Of a DNA stretch of 9,683 nt, positions 1 to 5,537 are shown in pieces (the stretch's first letter is position 1; every line of letters starts with the position of its first letter). This DNA comes from Phycisphaerales bacterium UBA7708. GTDB taxonomy: Bacteria > Planctomycetota > Phycisphaerae > Sedimentisphaerales > Anaerohalosphaeraceae. A program made the position numbers and the translations under genes. The notes beneath the pieces were generated by a model that saw nothing but the letters and a program-made list of their open reading frames with translations, was not told the origin of the DNA and did not search any database. The stretch lies in assembly GCA_002482415.1 (NCBI GenBank), contig DLFY01000281.1, forward strand, positions 4,876-14,558. Reading direction: 5' to 3'.

Positions 1-6
1 TATAAA

Positions 7-35
7 TTGAAATAATTCCGATATATTGATATATT
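7..35 (+). promoter_or_regulatory. Promoter and possible operator of the ImmA/XRE gene
   Basis: A -35 box TTGAAA (7-12) and a -10 box TATATT (30-35) are separated by 17 bases, each one base off the sigma70 consensus. Transcription would start near 42, giving a leader of about 21 bases that contains the ribosome site AGGAAGG (44-50). The -10 region lies in a palindrome ATATAT-TG-ATATAT (21-34), which can also be read as two direct copies of GATATATT (20-35). This is a plausible binding site for the XRE protein encoded just downstream (inference). AT-rich sequence makes chance palindromes easy, so the operator call is weak. Confidence 0.5.
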
Positions 36-62
36 TCTTATATAGGAAGGAAAATAGATAAT

Positions 63-1154
63 ATGAGCATTTCAGGACGACTAAAACAGGCAAGAGAATT
101 TGCCGGCTATACACTCGAAAAAGTGGCCGCATTCACGGGAATTGATGATTCCTGCATCAATTCCTACGAACGCGGGCGGGCAGAGCCTAAATTTGCCCAA
201 TTATCCAAGCTGGCGGAAGCCTATCGTGTTCCGATCAGTTTTTTCTTTGAGCAATCTGCGGAGGGGGTTCAGCTTGTTTTGTGGCGGAATCGGCCGGACA
301 ATGAAAGCCAGATCGGGGCTGAGTTTATCCAGCTTTGCCGACAATATCGGCAGATTGAACAGTGGGCCGGTGATTTTCCATCCCGACAATTACCGCCAAT
401 CGATCTGTCTGGTGAACGGTTTGGATATTCAGAGGCGGAATCTCTTGCCAATGATGCCCGCCGGAATTTAGGTCTGGGGGATCGGCCGGGTGAAAGTCTG
501 AGTACTGTTCTTGAAGAAGTCTATGGAGTCAAGATATTTTATATGGACCTGGGTATTCTCGGTACTGCGGCCTGCGCCAAATCGAAACTCTTTGGAGAAG
601 CAATTCTTTTAAATTCACAATGCTGTCGATGGCGGCGCAATCATGATTTGGCGCATGAATTGTTTCATCTGTTGACCTGGGAGCGGTTTGGACACACCCA
701 GGGCGTATGTGAACCCAATCCGCAGGAAGAAAAATTCGCCACATGTTTTGCAGGTAATTTGCTTTTACCGTATGATACGGTCAAGGACGCTTTGAATAAA
801 GTGTCGGAATCTTCAGGCGGTATTGCCCTGAGCAGACTGGACAGTGTTGCCAGGCAGTTCGATGTGTCGCTTGAGTCGCTGCTGTGGCGGATGCAATTTA
901 TCTATCACTGGAAAGATGAGCAAACCAGAACATATATTGATGAAGCGAAGGAGTATGTAAAGCAGACGGAACGCAAAGATGAGTTTCGTCCGCCGCTTTA
1001 TCCGGAACGGTATCGGGCTTTGGCCATCCAGGTATTTCGCAAAGGTGAAATGTCACTGGGGCAATTGGCAAAGTATTTACATATCAGCCGTAAGGAGGCT
1101 CAGCAGTATCTGTGCAGGGATGTGGACTATGAAATACCGACTTCTGTTGCTTGA
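63..1154 (+). CDS. XRE-family regulator with ImmA/IrrE metallopeptidase domain
   Basis: A 363-residue two-domain protein. Residues about 5-60 form an XRE/Cro helix-turn-helix (LKQAREFAGYTLEKVAAFTG, then SCINSYERGRAEP). Residues about 150-280 form an ImmA/IrrE (COG2856, DUF955) zinc peptidase with HELFH at 198-202 and a likely third ligand E223, ahead of the family-typical FAGNLLLP. A further helix-turn-helix-like segment lies at about 317-350 (MSLGQLAKYLHISRKEAQQYL region). AGGAAGG (44-50) supports the ATG at 63. Proteins of this family cleave or sense repressors and antitoxins in mobile elements, stress responses and toxin-antitoxin loci (known for the family). The overlapping PIN gene suggests this protein is the antitoxin or regulator of the pair and may repress its own promoter (inference). 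Domain calls are firm; the biological target is unknown. Confidence 0.9.
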   Translation: MSISGRLKQAREFAGYTLEKVAAFTGIDDSCINSYERGRAEPKFAQLSKLAEAYRVPISFFFEQSAEGVQLVLWRNRPDNESQIGAEFIQLCRQYRQIEQWAGDFPSRQLPPIDLSGERFGYSEAESLANDARRNLGLGDRPGESLSTVLEEVYGVKIFYMDLGILGTAACAKSKLFGEAILLNSQCCRWRRNHDLAHELFHLLTWERFGHTQGVCEPNPQEEKFATCFAGNLLLPYDTVKDALNKVSESSGGIALSRLDSVARQFDVSLESLLWRMQFIYHWKDEQTRTYIDEAKEYVKQTERKDEFRPPLYPERYRALAIQVFRKGEMSLGQLAKYLHISRKEAQQYLCRDVDYEIPTSVA

Positions 1155-1614
1155 CGCCAATGTAGTGATTTATCTGAATGAGCTTGGACTTTGGGAGCAA
1201 TTTATCAACCAGTGCGATGTGACGCTGACTGAGACGGTGGTGCAGGAAGTCATGAGCTATGATTTGCAGCCCGACATTCGAAGCGGTAAAGTTCGCTGTG
1301 TATCAGCCTCATTGAAATCCATCGAGACGTTCAAGAATCAATTGGGACCGGCTTATCTGGACCGCATGGATCCGGGCGAGGCAGAATCATTGGCCTATTT
1401 AATAGAGAGCCGCGAGTCCTGGCTGTTATCCTCGGGCGATGAGATTGTTTACAAGACACTCGGCCTGCTGAATCGTGCCGAACAGGGGATATCGCTGGAA
1501 GAATTGCTGCAAAAAGTGGGCATGGGACGAACCTCGCTTGAGGTTCAATACACCCGGCAGTTTCGGCTGAATGTGACACGGAAGGGACAGATGGATCATG
1601 TTGAAGGATTTTGA
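1129..1614 (+). CDS. PIN-domain protein, probable toxin nuclease paired with XRE/ImmA
   Basis: A 161-residue PIN-like protein. Acidic residues sit where PIN nucleases hold metal: D9 in LLLLDAN, E35 in LTETVV, D81/E84 in DPGEAESLAY, and D104 in LLSSGDE. The DxGEAE motif is typical of DUF3368/VapC-like proteins, which usually act as RNases on tRNA or mRNA (family knowledge). The frame is open from further upstream, but the start is placed at 1129, where AGGGA (1116-1120) lies 8 bases ahead and the PIN fold begins at once. An in-frame ATG at 1120 is an alternative. It overlaps the XRE/ImmA gene by 26 bases, indicating translational coupling as in toxin-antitoxin pairs. The usual TDD-like third motif is replaced by SSGD, so nuclease activity is likely but not certain. 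Confidence 0.78.
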   Translation: MKYRLLLLDANVVIYLNELGLWEQFINQCDVTLTETVVQEVMSYDLQPDIRSGKVRCVSASLKSIETFKNQLGPAYLDRMDPGEAESLAYLIESRESWLLSSGDEIVYKTLGLLNRAEQGISLEELLQKVGMGRTSLEVQYTRQFRLNVTRKGQMDHVEGF

Positions 1615-1640
1615 GGTGTGGAAAGAAGAAGGAATTGACA

Positions 1641-2138
1641 ATGACAGATGAGAAGGCGTTGCTGGTGCGGTTTCGGGTTTGGCTGGGGTTGTTTATTATT
1701 GGGCTGGTGCTCAGCGGGGTGACGGCCTTTCCGCTGGCCTGGGAGGTGCGGATTCTCACGCAGTATGTCGGGCCCAATACCGCGGTGGCCAATTTCTATC
1801 CGCCGCTGGCAGCGTGGATCGGCACGGTGGATGTGGGGTTGCAGGAGATCCAGGCCCAACAGCCGTATCTGTTCTATGGGACCGACTGGCTGGCGTTCGG
1901 CCATCTGGTGATTGCCATTGCGTTCTGGGGGCCGCTGCGGGAGCCGGTGAGGAACAAATGGCTGATCGATTTCGGGATGATCGCCTGCGTGCTGGTGATT
2001 CCGCTGGCGATGATTTGCGGGCCGATACGGGGGATTCCGTTTTTCTGGCGGCTGATTGATTGTTCCTTCGGCGTCGTGGGCATCGTGCCGCTGCTGATAT
2101 GCAAACACTATATCCGCCGGCTGGAAAAGCTGGGTTAG
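1641..2138 (+). CDS. Four-helix integral membrane protein, unknown function
   Basis: A 165-residue membrane protein with hydrophobic segments at about 13-33, 82-99, 108-127 and 138-156. The loop between the first two holds aromatic and Gln-rich sequence, and YGTDWLAFGHLVIAIAFWGP begins the second helix. A basic C-terminus (HYIRRLEKLG) is probably cytoplasmic. AGAAGGA (1627-1633) lies 7 bases before the ATG at 1641, favouring this start over a longer frame at 1611. It begins 26 bases after the PIN gene, so it could be cotranscribed with it. Its GC-rich codon use differs from both flanking modules, which suggests it is older chromosomal sequence. I do not recognise a named function; it resembles conserved hypothetical membrane proteins with no catalytic motif. 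Confidence 0.8.
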   Translation: MTDEKALLVRFRVWLGLFIIGLVLSGVTAFPLAWEVRILTQYVGPNTAVANFYPPLAAWIGTVDVGLQEIQAQQPYLFYGTDWLAFGHLVIAIAFWGPLREPVRNKWLIDFGMIACVLVIPLAMICGPIRGIPFFWRLIDCSFGVVGIVPLLICKHYIRRLEKLG

Positions 2139-2215
2139 TGGGGCAATCATTTCATGTGTGCACTTTATAGAAAAATAAGGGAAAATACATGGATATTTCA
2201 ATGTAAACAAGATAT

Positions 2216-2286
2216 AATAACTCTCGGTTATTGTAACAACTGTTCTATCAGTACTTTGGGCTTATAGAGATATAGCTTGTCTATAT
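2216..2286. repeat. Two short AT-rich inverted repeats in the 2139-2309 spacer
   Basis: AATAAC (2216-2221) pairs with GTTATT (2227-2232) across five bases, and ATATAG (2270-2275) pairs with CTATAT (2281-2286) across five bases. Neither is followed by a T-run, and neither matches the operator-like palindrome at 2325-2344. No coding frame is credible in this AT-rich spacer. They may be chance structures or accessory protein sites. Confidence 0.25.
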
Positions 2287-2309
2287 ATGGAGAAATAGGC
2301 AGGAAATGC

Positions 2310-2338
2310 TTGACTTGGCAAAAAAGTTTAGTTATAAT
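2310..2338 (+). promoter_or_regulatory. Sigma70-type promoter of the TAC operon
   Basis: TTGACT (2310-2315) and a perfect TATAAT (2333-2338) are separated by 17 bases. The expected start near 2345 leaves only about 14 bases before the toxin ATG, with no Shine-Dalgarno sequence in between. The promoter lies directly ahead of the toxin-antitoxin-chaperone genes and overlaps a strong palindrome. Confidence 0.75.
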
Positions 2339-2344
2339 TAAACT
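2325..2344. promoter_or_regulatory. Operator-like palindrome over the TAC -10 box
   Basis: AGTTTA (2325-2330) and TAAACT (2339-2344) are perfect inverted arms around GTTATAAT. Over the whole 20 bases only one symmetric pair (2331/2338) fails to match. The site covers the -10 box and the likely transcription start, where a bound HigA-type dimer would block RNA polymerase. Autorepression by antitoxin is usual for HigBA families; binding here is inferred from position and symmetry. Confidence 0.6.
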
Positions 2345-2347
2345 ATA

Positions 2348-2359
2348 ATGTTAAAGTGA
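2348..2359 (+). other. Minimal leader ORF Met-Leu-Lys ending in TGATG
   Basis: ATG TTA AAG TGA reads as a three-codon frame whose stop overlaps the A of the toxin ATG at 2359 (TGATG). It starts within a few bases of the predicted transcript start, so it could be translated as an almost leaderless ORF with reinitiation on the toxin gene. It may equally be chance. Confidence 0.25.
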
Positions 2360-2736
2360 TGAACAAATTCCCCGATAACATAGTAGAATATAGTCGAAAT
2401 CAGCGTTGTGAGATTCTCTATGCCCAAAAAAGAAATGGGTCAATGCCTGCGAAAGAATTTCTCGAATCGTTAGATAAAAGGGACCGTACTAAGCTTGTAA
2501 GATTATTTGATAGGATGCGTCAAAAGGGTGAGATAAAAAATCCTGAAAAATTTAAAAAACTTAAAGGTTGCAATCAATTATATGAGTTTAAATCGAAACC
2601 ATTCCGAATACTTACCTTTCGGAAGGGATATACATGGTTTTTAACAAATGGATTTAAAAAAGATGATGATGAAACTCCGCGAGAAGAGATAAAAAGAGGA
2701 GTTGATATAATGCAGGAGCATTTGAGTAGAAGTTGA
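2359..2736 (+). CDS. higB: HigB/RelE-like toxin (phage Gp49-type) of a TAC operon
   Basis: A 125-residue protein with the hallmarks of the Gp49/HigB branch of the RelE superfamily (PF05973): NGSMPAKEFLESLDKRDR at about 26-43, KFKKLKG then LYEFKSKPFRIL at 65-85, and NGFKKDDDETPREEIKRG at 97-114. Such toxins cut mRNA at the ribosome, and the basic residues around R83 and K100-K101 fit the usual active surface (family knowledge). The start is ATG 2359; GTG 2356 is an in-frame alternative. Neither has a Shine-Dalgarno sequence, so translation is probably weak or coupled to the tiny leader frame. The antitoxin gene follows after 21 bases and has a strong ribosome site, favouring antitoxin excess. 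AT-rich codon use differs from flanking genes, which suggests horizontal acquisition. Confidence 0.87.
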   Translation: MNKFPDNIVEYSRNQRCEILYAQKRNGSMPAKEFLESLDKRDRTKLVRLFDRMRQKGEIKNPEKFKKLKGCNQLYEFKSKPFRILTFRKGYTWFLTNGFKKDDDETPREEIKRGVDIMQEHLSRS

Positions 2737-2757
2737 AACTGCAAAAGGAGAAGAAAC

Positions 2758-3144
2758 ATGGACAATTTACTACCTGAACTTGAAAATGACCGGGAAGTTC
2801 AAATGTTATATGAGGAGGAAGGCCTTGTTTTGGAGGTTACCGAGGCCATTTGCGAAATTATGCAAAAACGAAATATCAAGCGTTCTGAGTTAGCCAGAAA
2901 ACTTGGTGTTGATAAAAGCTACATCACTCAACTATTAGATGGCAGTAGTAATATGACATTGAAGACTGTTTCGGATGTGTTGTTTTGCTTGGATTCCCGA
3001 GCCAAAATACAAATTGAACCATTAATAAATCAAATGGAAGAATTTGTAGAGCCTTCAGAATCTTGCGAGAATTATTATTATCCCTCTCTCGAAGGTTTAG
3101 CGTCGCAAAAAAAATATAAAATCCAAGATTTATTGGCAGCATAG
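2758..3144 (+). CDS. higA: XRE/HigA-type antitoxin with chaperone-addiction-like tail
   Basis: A 128-residue antitoxin. Residues about 26-80 form an XRE helix-turn-helix (IKRSELARKLGVDKSYITQL, then DGSSNMTLKTVSDVLFCL). The N-terminal segment (EVQMLYEEEGLVLEVTEAIC) is typical of HigA partners of Gp49 toxins. After the fold an extra tail of about 35 residues (92-128) contains EFVEPSESCENYYYPSLEG. In TAC systems such as Rv1955-Rv1956-Rv1957 of Mycobacterium tuberculosis, a C-terminal extension of the antitoxin (ChAD) binds a SecB-like chaperone that prevents its aggregation and degradation. The tail and the following SecB-like gene point to the same arrangement here (inference). AAAGGAG (2744-2750) lies 7 bases before the ATG. 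The protein probably represses the operon through the 2325-2344 palindrome. Confidence 0.87.
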   Translation: MDNLLPELENDREVQMLYEEEGLVLEVTEAICEIMQKRNIKRSELARKLGVDKSYITQLLDGSSNMTLKTVSDVLFCLDSRAKIQIEPLINQMEEFVEPSESCENYYYPSLEGLASQKKYKIQDLLAA

Positions 3145-3147
3145 AAA

Positions 3148-3693
3148 ATGAATAAATCAAAACCACAAACAGAGCACAAATCAGTCGATTTAAAAAAAGC
3201 GGTGATGGTTGCTGATAGAGTGGAGTTGCAAAATGTCAGATTGGTCCAGACTAACTGTCTATTGAAACCAGGAGGAGTAAAAGGGCCATATGAGCTTTCT
3301 ATGGACAGTAATGTCACTACAAAAATTAATACAGAGAATAAGAATATTGCCATAGTTGCATCTTTTGAACTTGATGCTTATGTTAAGGATGCCCGAAAAG
3401 AGGCCCCGGACTTCAAAATTGGAGCCTCCTTTGTTTTAAGTTATAAAATTGACAATCTTGAAGGATTGGGTGAAGAGCATATTCAGGCATTTGGGGAATC
3501 CAATGGCCTTTATAATGCGTGGCCATATTGGAGGGAATATGTTCAAAATATTGTCGCACGAATGGGTTTGCCCAGTTTGACTATTCCTGTTTTTAGATTA
3601 GTCCCGAAAGAAGAGAAAAAAGAATCAGGCGGTGCGTCTAAAGAAACAAAAGTATTGCCTGTTAAGAAAAGTCGCAAAAAAGCACAAAAATAG
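3148..3693 (+). CDS. SecB-like chaperone of the TAC operon
   Basis: A 181-residue protein starting 3 bases after the antitoxin stop. It has no clear Shine-Dalgarno sequence of its own, so it is probably translated by coupling. The body (about 12-152) fits a SecB-like fold: alternating beta segments (VELQNVRLVQTNCL; IAIVASFELDAYV; FKIGASFVLSYKID), then the helix PYWREYVQNIVARMG and the terminal strand LPSLTIPVF (142-149). The last two parallel the SecB ending in which a helix leads to GFPPL-type sequence. Its length is similar to the M. tuberculosis chaperone Rv1957. The tail (about 154-181) is rich in lysine (KKSRKKAQK), unlike the acidic, zinc-binding SecA-contact tail of proteobacterial SecB. 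Gene order toxin-antitoxin-chaperone strongly supports the call, although primary similarity to SecB is weak, as is normal in this family. Confidence 0.8.
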   Translation: MNKSKPQTEHKSVDLKKAVMVADRVELQNVRLVQTNCLLKPGGVKGPYELSMDSNVTTKINTENKNIAIVASFELDAYVKDARKEAPDFKIGASFVLSYKIDNLEGLGEEHIQAFGESNGLYNAWPYWREYVQNIVARMGLPSLTIPVFRLVPKEEKKESGGASKETKVLPVKKSRKKAQK

Positions 3694-3695
3694 AA

Positions 3696-3716
3696 AATCG
3701 TATAAATGATACGATT
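3696..3716. terminator. Possible bidirectional terminator between convergent genes
   Basis: AATCGTAT (3696-3703) pairs perfectly with ATACGATT (3709-3716) around a five-base loop, starting 3 bases after the chaperone stop. On the plus strand no T-run follows. On the minus strand the stem runs into T-rich sequence (complement of the A-runs at 3675-3695), so it would better stop transcription of the convergent minus-strand gene. The stem is AT-rich and thus modest. Confidence 0.45.
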
Positions 3717-3746
3717 CATCTATTTGGCGATGGAGGACTACAAGTC

Positions 3747-4460
3747 TCAGCCGCGGTTGAAGATATAGACGCCGGGCTCGATGGGGCGCTGGTATTCATA
3801 GGTGCCCTCATCTATCACGATGTGGCCTTCCTGGGGTGTTTCCATGTCGGCGGGACCGATGCGCAGACCCCAATGGCCGAACGCGCTGCCCCATTCGAAT
3901 TCGATGACCCTGCCTTCCTTTTCAAAGTCGCTGAAATACAGGTATTGTGGGTCGAGCTTGCTGATTACTTCGGGAAGCTGTTCGGGGAATTTCTTGATTT
4001 CATAATAACGCTGGCCGGAAAAGGCGGGGTCCAGCGACATGACCCACTGGCGAATCGCCGCCACATCCACATGCTTGTGAACCCATTGTTCATTTCCCCG
4101 CAGGAATTTGACTGCCCCGGGTTCTCTATTAAATAGATTGATGATCAGGAAAGGAGGGATAAAAAAAGGGACAAGGGAGAGAATTAGTTTTGTCCATAAT
4201 GCCTTTTTCGCCTTGCAGGATTTGATGATGACCCAGATGAAATTGATGAGGGAAATAATGAGTACGATAATGAATGGAATGGACAGGTACATATAACAGA
4301 ACAGTGCCTGAAACATGCCTGCTGAGTCATTGTTCAGTCCGCATTCGTACTGAACGTTATAAAAATACAATGGCGGGACAACAGCAATCAGGGTCATCAG
4401 TACAATCAGGATGATTTCCGCTTTGTACGGGCTGAATTTTGATTTTGTGTTTTCGGTCAT
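3747..4460 (-). CDS. Three-helix membrane protein with soluble C-terminal domain
   Basis: A 237-residue protein of unknown function. Hydrophobic segments lie at about 14-34, 50-79 and 90-110, followed by a soluble domain of about 125 residues. That domain has an amphipathic part (IRQWVMSLDP, KKFPEQLPEVISKLDPQYLYF) and a beta-rich end (GRVIEFEWGSAFGHWGLRIG, then GTYEYQRPIEPGVYIFNRG). The start is set at 4460 because AAGGAG (4469-4474) lies 8 bases ahead; a longer frame to 4502 would bury this site. It is convergent with the TAC operon. GC is intermediate. The WGSAFGHWGL segment has no catalytic signature that I recognise, and no family name can be given safely. Confidence 0.75.
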   Translation of the reverse strand: MTENTKSKFSPYKAEIILIVLMTLIAVVPPLYFYNVQYECGLNNDSAGMFQALFCYMYLSIPFIIVLIISLINFIWVIIKSCKAKKALWTKLILSLVPFFIPPFLIINLFNREPGAVKFLRGNEQWVHKHVDVAAIRQWVMSLDPAFSGQRYYEIKKFPEQLPEVISKLDPQYLYFSDFEKEGRVIEFEWGSAFGHWGLRIGPADMETPQEGHIVIDEGTYEYQRPIEPGVYIFNRG

Positions 4461-4468
4461 AAGTCGGT

Positions 4469-4481
4469 CTCCTTGCAGGAG
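4469..4481 (-). promoter_or_regulatory. Hairpin enclosing the ribosome site of the minus-strand membrane gene
   Basis: In the minus-strand transcript CUCCU and AGGAG pair around a three-base loop GCA. The AGGAG arm is the Shine-Dalgarno sequence of the gene starting at 4460, so the fold would hide its own ribosome site. The stem is only five pairs long, and the effect is inferred. Confidence 0.3.
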
Positions 4482-4542
4482 ATGATAGATAATCCAAAGC
4501 ATAAAAGCAAGTGAAAAGGTGCTGTGAAAATAGTTTTGTGTC

Positions 4543-4601
4543 GCCCCGCTGGGGCTTTGGGGGAGGGAGATTGCTTTCTTCCGGGGGCTTACGAACCCCG
4601 G
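4543..4601. repeat. GC-rich double hairpin element, probable dispersed repeat
   Basis: The 4503-4753 spacer holds two GC-rich hairpins: GCCCC-GCT-GGGGC (4543-4555), followed by TTT, and CCGGGG (4581-4586) with CCCCGG (4596-4601) around nine bases. They are followed by a half-kept CACCCCTTCGGAG (4616-4628). The style, with repeated clamps of CCCC and GGGG in an otherwise AT-rich spacer, suggests an extragenic repeat family. Only one copy is in this window, so repetition is not shown here. Confidence 0.4.
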
Positions 4602-4701
4602 CTATTAAACTTGGTCACCCCTTCGGAGTTTGAAATATACAATTTCGACAAGGCAGGTAAAAAGTCCGGTTTGCGGGCTTGAATCAATACGATGTCATCT
4701 T

Positions 4702-4736
4702 ATCAATCGTCAATCGATCATCATCAATCAACAATT
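4702..4736 (+). repeat. Degenerate heptamer array (ATCAATC type)
   Basis: Five 7-base units in register: ATCAATC, GTCAATC, GATCATC, ATCAATC, AACAATT. The array ends four bases before the ribosome site AAGGAG (4741-4746) of the next gene. It is similar in unit length, but not sequence, to the arrays at 5437 and 8220. Confidence 0.5.
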
Positions 4737-4753
4737 CAGAAAGGAGCTTGAGT

Positions 4754-5413
4754 ATGGTTATGTTTTCATGTGATGCGGATGTGGTGCGGGTGGAGCCGGG
4801 GGTGTTTGCGGGGTCGCCGTTTGCCGGGCAGGTGCTGTGCAGCGGGGCTAATGGGGTGCTGGCGGGCACGGTGTTTTCTGCGGCGGGGGAAAACTTCGTC
4901 GGCAAGGGCGTTGCGGCGGGCCATGTGGTTGTGCTGCAATCGCTGGATGGTTCAATCAATGCCGCTTACGAGGTGGTCGCGGTGGTTTCGGCGACGCAGC
5001 TTGAGGTCTCGGCGGTGCGGGCCGACAGCCAGACGCCGGCGATCCCGGTCGGCACGGGTTCGGGGCTGATTTATCGGATTATGACGTTGGGTCCGCAGGC
5101 GGCGATTGCGGCCGAGGAGATTACAGCACGGCTGGGGCTGCGGCCGGGCTGTCCTGAGAACGCGTACGGACCGGAACATATTGTCGATGCGACGCCGCTG
5201 CGGATGGTCAGCGTGTATCGCGTGCTGATGATGGTGTTTGTGATACAGGCCGGGACAAGCGATGCGGGAAAGACCTTTGCGTTCCGGCATGATTATTACA
5301 AGACATTGTATTGCAATGCATTCAACCGGCTGCGGATTGCGGTCGATGTGGAGCGGGACGGCGTCCCGGAGCGGATGATTGTGGGCGGGGGTGTGAGGTG
5401 TATCAGGAAATAG
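4754..5413 (+). CDS. Hypothetical protein, possibly phage or GTA structural type
   Basis: A 219-residue soluble protein. The first half is beta-rich and Gly/Val/Ala-rich (VRVEPGVFAGSPFAGQVL; VVLQSLDGSINAAYEVVAVV; ATQLEVSAVRAD). The second half has a helical stretch (PQAAIAAEEITARLGLRPG), a hydrophobic helix (VYRVLMMVFVIQAG), then RHDYYKTLYCNAFNRLRIAVDV, and ends in a basic strand (MIVGGGVRCIRK). AAGGAG (4741-4746) lies 7 bases before the ATG at 4754. There is no signal peptide. The layout, a beta domain followed by helices with a Tyr/Arg-rich segment, recalls head-tail adaptor-like proteins of phages and gene-transfer agents. From memory, relatives occur in planctomycete genomes, but that link is weak. 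Codon use is very GC-rich. Confidence 0.7.
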   Translation: MVMFSCDADVVRVEPGVFAGSPFAGQVLCSGANGVLAGTVFSAAGENFVGKGVAAGHVVVLQSLDGSINAAYEVVAVVSATQLEVSAVRADSQTPAIPVGTGSGLIYRIMTLGPQAAIAAEEITARLGLRPGCPENAYGPEHIVDATPLRMVSVYRVLMMVFVIQAGTSDAGKTFAFRHDYYKTLYCNAFNRLRIAVDVERDGVPERMIVGGGVRCIRK

Positions 5414-5415
5414 AA

Positions 5416-5492
5416 GTTCGGAGTTCTATGGTGAAAGTTCATAGTTCATAGTTCGTAGTTCGTAGTTTATGGTTCGGAGTTCATGGTTCGTA
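5416..5492 (+). repeat. Degenerate heptamer array (GTTCATA/GTTCGTA type)
   Basis: Eight contiguous 7-base units run from 5437 to 5492: GTTCATA twice, GTTCGTA twice, GTTTATG, GTTCGGA, GTTCATG, GTTCGTA. Two looser units (GTTCGGA at 5416 and GTTCTATG at 5423) precede them. The array fills most of the spacer between the genes ending at 5413 and starting at 5538. Confidence 0.8.
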
Positions 5493-5537
5493 GAATAAAT
5501 GGAATTTGATTGGAGAGCAAAAAGATGGGAGGTTCAG

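Noticed and set aside
979..1128. Longer N-terminus for the PIN protein from 979
   Set aside because: The extra 50 residues are the out-of-frame shadow of the XRE/ImmA C-terminus, and the PIN fold starts at the ATG at 1129 with a ribosome site just ahead.
1596..2210. Minus-strand frame of 204 codons opposite the membrane protein gene
   Set aside because: The translation is His/Pro/Gln-rich and repetitive, an antisense shadow. The plus-strand reading gives clean membrane helices and a proper ribosome site.
2139..3746. Attachment-site direct repeats flanking the AT-rich TAC island
   Set aside because: Comparing the spacers at 2139-2309 and 3694-3746 by eye gave no convincing matching direct repeat, and no integrase or tRNA end is present.
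5416..5492. CRISPR array
   Set aside because: Units are 7 bases with no spacers between them and no cas genes nearby. This is a simple degenerate tandem repeat.
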